A stretch of 64,000 nt of DNA, taken from contig NZ_JAUSLG010000047.1 in the NCBI RefSeq assembly GCF_030646615.1, forward strand, positions 117,511 through 181,510, in the 5' to 3' direction. Below the pieces are notes generated by a model, which made no database searches, was not told the DNA's origin, and worked only from the letters and a program-made list of their open reading frames with translations. This DNA comes from Phenylobacterium sp. (GTDB lineage Bacteria; Pseudomonadota; Alphaproteobacteria; Caulobacterales; Caulobacteraceae). The position numbers were made by a program, and so were the translations under genes. Below are positions 62,011 to 64,000 of this stretch, piece by piece (position 1 is the first letter of the stretch; each line of letters begins with the position of its first letter).

Positions 62011-64000
62011 CTATAGGAGGAAGTCTCCTGTGCTGAGCGTCAAGCTGCCGCTCATGACGATGGAGAAATCAGCCAAGCCGTCCCCGTCCAGATCTCCGGA
62101 AACGATGGTGTCACCTAGTGACCCCGCGACAGCCCTTAGCTCACCGGCCACTCCAGAGAAGGCCGCGCTTCCGATATACGTGAAAGCCTGGTCGCCTGTC
62201 GTGATCAGGTCAGCATCCAAAGCGCTCAGATCCAACAGGTCGGCGCCTAAGGTGAAGTCTAGGATCAGATCCGCATCTGCGCCAAGTCCACTGTCGCTGG
62301 CGTTCAGCATCTGAAACACGTCTCCGCCCGCGCCGCCGGCCAAGGTGTCGGCTCCTGATCCGAGCCTGATCGTGTCAGCGCCACCGGATCCGACGAGGCT
62401 GTCATTGCCGTCTCCCGCGTCGAGATAGGCCAGACCGGTGACAGTCAGGGCCGAGAGGTCGATGGAGTCGCCGCCGCTGGAGCCCAGGCCGGCCACATCC
62501 GCATAGCCGCCCCCGTCGATTTCTTCGATACTGATGAGGCTCTCGAGCTGGAAGATCGCCCCATCGGCCTTCGCCCTGACAATATCGTGCCCTGCGCCGC
62601 CGTCGATGTCATCGGCGCCGTCGCCAGCGCCAATGAGGAACAGGTCGTCTCCCTCGCCACCGGCCAGCGAGTCAGCGCCCGCGCCGCCAGAAATTGTGTC
62701 GGCTGCACTCGAGCCAATGACCGTATCAGCGCCCCCGCCGGCTCTGATTTCGACCACGCCCGACAAGCTGACTGCTCCGAAATCCAGAAGATCGCCGGCA
62801 CTCGAACCTTCGATGCTTACATTCGACCAGCCGTCGGATGATATAATCTCGACTCCAGAAATGTACGACACGAAGATAATAGTATCGTCGCCCTCGGCAA
62901 AGATTGCATCATTGCCCGCGCCTCCATTGATACGGTCGCTGCCGCTGCTGGAGCCGAGATAGACGAAGCGATCGTCACCATCGCCGCCGGACAGGGAGTC
63001 CGCGCCGCCCGAGCCAGAGATCGTGTCGTCTCCATTCCCACCGATGAGGGTGTCGGCGCCGCCGCCCCCGTCGATCCGCGATACGCCTTGGAGCGTGACG
63101 CCGGAAAAGTCGAGAAGGTCGTTGCCCGACGATCCCTGGACCGAAACGCCCATATGCCCATTGGCCGATATGATCTCGATCCCGTTGAGCGACCGCAGGC
63201 CAATGACGGCGCCGTCCTCTACCGCCAGGATGGCGTCATTCCCGCTCCCGCCATTGACCGCATCAAACCCATTTGCCGCGGCTGAATAGAGGAACTGGTC
63301 ATCGCCGGCGCCGCCGACGAGGGAGTCGTCTCCTCCGGAGCCTACGAGTGTGTCGGCGCTAGAAGCTCCGATGATGGTGTCAGCGCCGTCACCGCCATCA
63401 ATCTTGACGATGTCGACAAGAGTCGTCGCGCCAAAATCTAGACTGTCGCCTTGGGCCGAGCCGAGAACCGAGACATTTGCGTGTCCGTTGGCTGTGACGG
63501 TCTCAACACCGGTCAGAGACTTCAGGCCGATAATGGTCCCGTCCGTCAGGGCGATGGCGCGATCGGCCCCGCCGCCGCCTTGCAGAACGTCAAAGCCGTT
63601 GCCGACTCCGGAGTAGTTGAACTGATCTGCTCCATCGCCGCCGATGAGGGTGTCGTTTCCAGCGCCGCCCGTGAGGGTGTCGTCTCCGGCCTGTCCGTCG
63701 ATGACGTTGTTTCCGCCGTCTCCGGAGAGGATGTCATTGACCGTCCCGCCGGTGAGGTTCTCGAAGTTCAGGAGGACGTCCTCCCCAGCGTTCCAGGTGT
63801 TCTGCGGCCCGCTCACGGCCAGGCTGACATTGAGGGCGTAAAGTGAGTTGTAGTAGGTCACCGTATCGACCCCTGAACCCCCATCCAGGGTGTCGTTGCC
63901 GCCCGTGCCGGCGATCAGGTCATCTCCTGCGCCTCCTGAGAGGCTCTCGTGGTTGTTGTTGCCGAACAGGCTGTCGTTGAACGCCGAGCCGATCACCGCG
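62011..64000 (-). CDS. RTX (hemolysin-type calcium-binding repeat) protein, N-terminus beyond window
   Basis: The frame is open to the right edge; about 663 codons are visible, so this is the C-terminal part of a larger protein. It is made of GGxGxDxUx nonapeptide repeats that bind calcium after secretion. It ends with a serralysin-type module ([55 protein letters not shown]) and the tail DFLL, the usual type I secretion signal region. Nonapeptides are organised in a higher-order repeat of 109 residues (annotated separately). Catalytic or adhesive function depends on the unseen N-terminus. Composition is less GC-rich than the neighbours. No type I secretion genes lie in the window. Confidence 0.9.
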   Translation of the reverse strand, partial: AVIGSAFNDSLFGNNNHESLSGGAGDDLIAGTGGNDTLDGGSGVDTVTYYNSLYALNVSLAVSGPQNTWNAGEDVLLNFENLTGGTVNDILSGDGGNNVIDGQAGDDTLTGGAGNDTLIGGDGADQFNYSGVGNGFDVLQGGGGADRAIALTDGTIIGLKSLTGVETVTANGHANVSVLGSAQGDSLDFGATTLVDIVKIDGGDGADTIIGASSADTLVGSGGDDSLVGGAGDDQFLYSAAANGFDAVNGGSGNDAILAVEDGAVIGLRSLNGIEIISANGHMGVSVQGSSGNDLLDFSGVTLQGVSRIDGGGGADTLIGGNGDDTISGSGGADSLSGGDGDDRFVYLGSSSGSDRINGGAGNDAIFAEGDDTIIFVSYISGVEIISSDGWSNVSIEGSSAGDLLDFGAVSLSGVVEIRAGGGADTVIGSSAADTISGGAGADSLAGGEGDDLFLIGAGDGADDIDGGAGHDIVRAKADGAIFQLESLISIEEIDGGGYADVAGLGSSGGDSIDLSALTVTGLAYLDAGDGNDSLVGSGGADTIRLGSGADTLAGGAGGDVFQMLNASDSGLGADADLILDFTLGADLLDLSALDADLITTGDQAFTYIGSAAFSGVAGELRAVAGSLGDTIVSGDLDGDGLADFSIVMSGSLTLSTGDFLL
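62290..63540 (-). repeat. Tandem 109-residue (327-bp) repeats within the RTX protein
   Basis: Within the RTX gene, units at 63540-63214, 63213-62887 and 62886-62563 (109, 109 and 108 residues) and a diverged, incomplete fourth down to about 62290 share one pattern. Each starts with a GxxIxLxSLxGIExIxAxGH-like non-RTX segment, then GS..GD.LDFG..TL..V..I, then a block of nonapeptides ending GGxGNDAI. Each unit thus alternates a beta-type domain with a calcium roll. The repetition is visible by direct alignment of the translation. Confidence 0.85.

Overview
The window is GC-rich chromosomal DNA from an alphaproteobacterium of the Caulobacterales, most likely a Caulobacteraceae genus such as Phenylobacterium or Caulobacter. 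The main reason is a fliK-flgD-flgE-sciP cluster: SciP is the alphaproteobacterial inhibitor of the cell-cycle regulator CtrA, and a near-consensus CtrA box precedes it. A recA preceded by the alphaproteobacterial LexA box (GAAC-N7-GAAC), sigma-54 flagellar promoters, and many Tat leaders and lipoproteins agree with this. Genus is inference. I saw no tRNA, rRNA, CRISPR array, transposase or prophage block.

Layout. 1-3.6 kb: osmoregulated periplasmic glucan genes opgG-opgH (opgH runs off the left edge) and a small conserved-looking protein. 3.8-8.5 kb: housekeeping genes mnmA, thiolase and fumC, a lone RusA-like nuclease, and a DUF5367 membrane protein. 8.5-16.3 kb: flagellar hook region. fliK-flgD-flgE-sciP and flgK-flgL diverge from a shared control region with one sigma-54 promoter in each direction. 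16.3-23.2 kb: GST, recA, alaS (interrupted by an in-frame amber codon about 80 codons before its normal end), VOC protein, AEC transporter, DUF2939. 23.2-25.7 kb: a small accessory patch with weaker codon bias (lipoprotein, APH-type kinase, possible gene remnant). 25.7-33.4 kb: DUF2254, icd, a class A beta-lactamase-like lipoprotein, trmJ, DUF1254, a lipoprotein and a Tat-exported short-chain dehydrogenase.

33.6-45 kb: a cellulose locus of the Komagataeibacter (type I) kind. A bcsA-bcsB gene fusion, bcsC, bcsD and bcsZ are overlapping and translationally coupled on the minus strand. A ParA/BcsQ-like ATPase diverges from its head. At its tail, convergent with bcsZ, lies a small low-complexity protein with a duplicated LFRRYA motif, a candidate BcsD partner. 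45.1-48.6 kb: rpsD with a clear terminator, then a tightly overlapping three-gene operon (KAS III-like condensing enzyme, heme-oxygenase-like diiron protein, unknown histidine-rich membrane protein) that may be an undescribed small fatty-acyl pathway. 48.8-55 kb: TerC, lipoprotein, DUF4126, then bolA, a catalytically degenerate aldo/keto reductase, grxD and thioesterase, and a KefB/C-type antiporter. 55-62 kb: PhoX-type phosphatase, a thioredoxin-reductase-like flavoprotein diverging from an Rrf2 regulator, methyltransferase, AraC remnant, class C-type serine hydrolase, AraC regulator. 62-64 kb: C-terminal part of a large RTX protein with 109-residue tandem repeats, running off the right edge.

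The most notable items are the amber-interrupted alaS, the KAS III/HDO operon, the bcs locus with its candidate scaffold protein, and the dead-looking AKR between bolA and grxD. All family calls are from reading motifs by eye; no database search was run.
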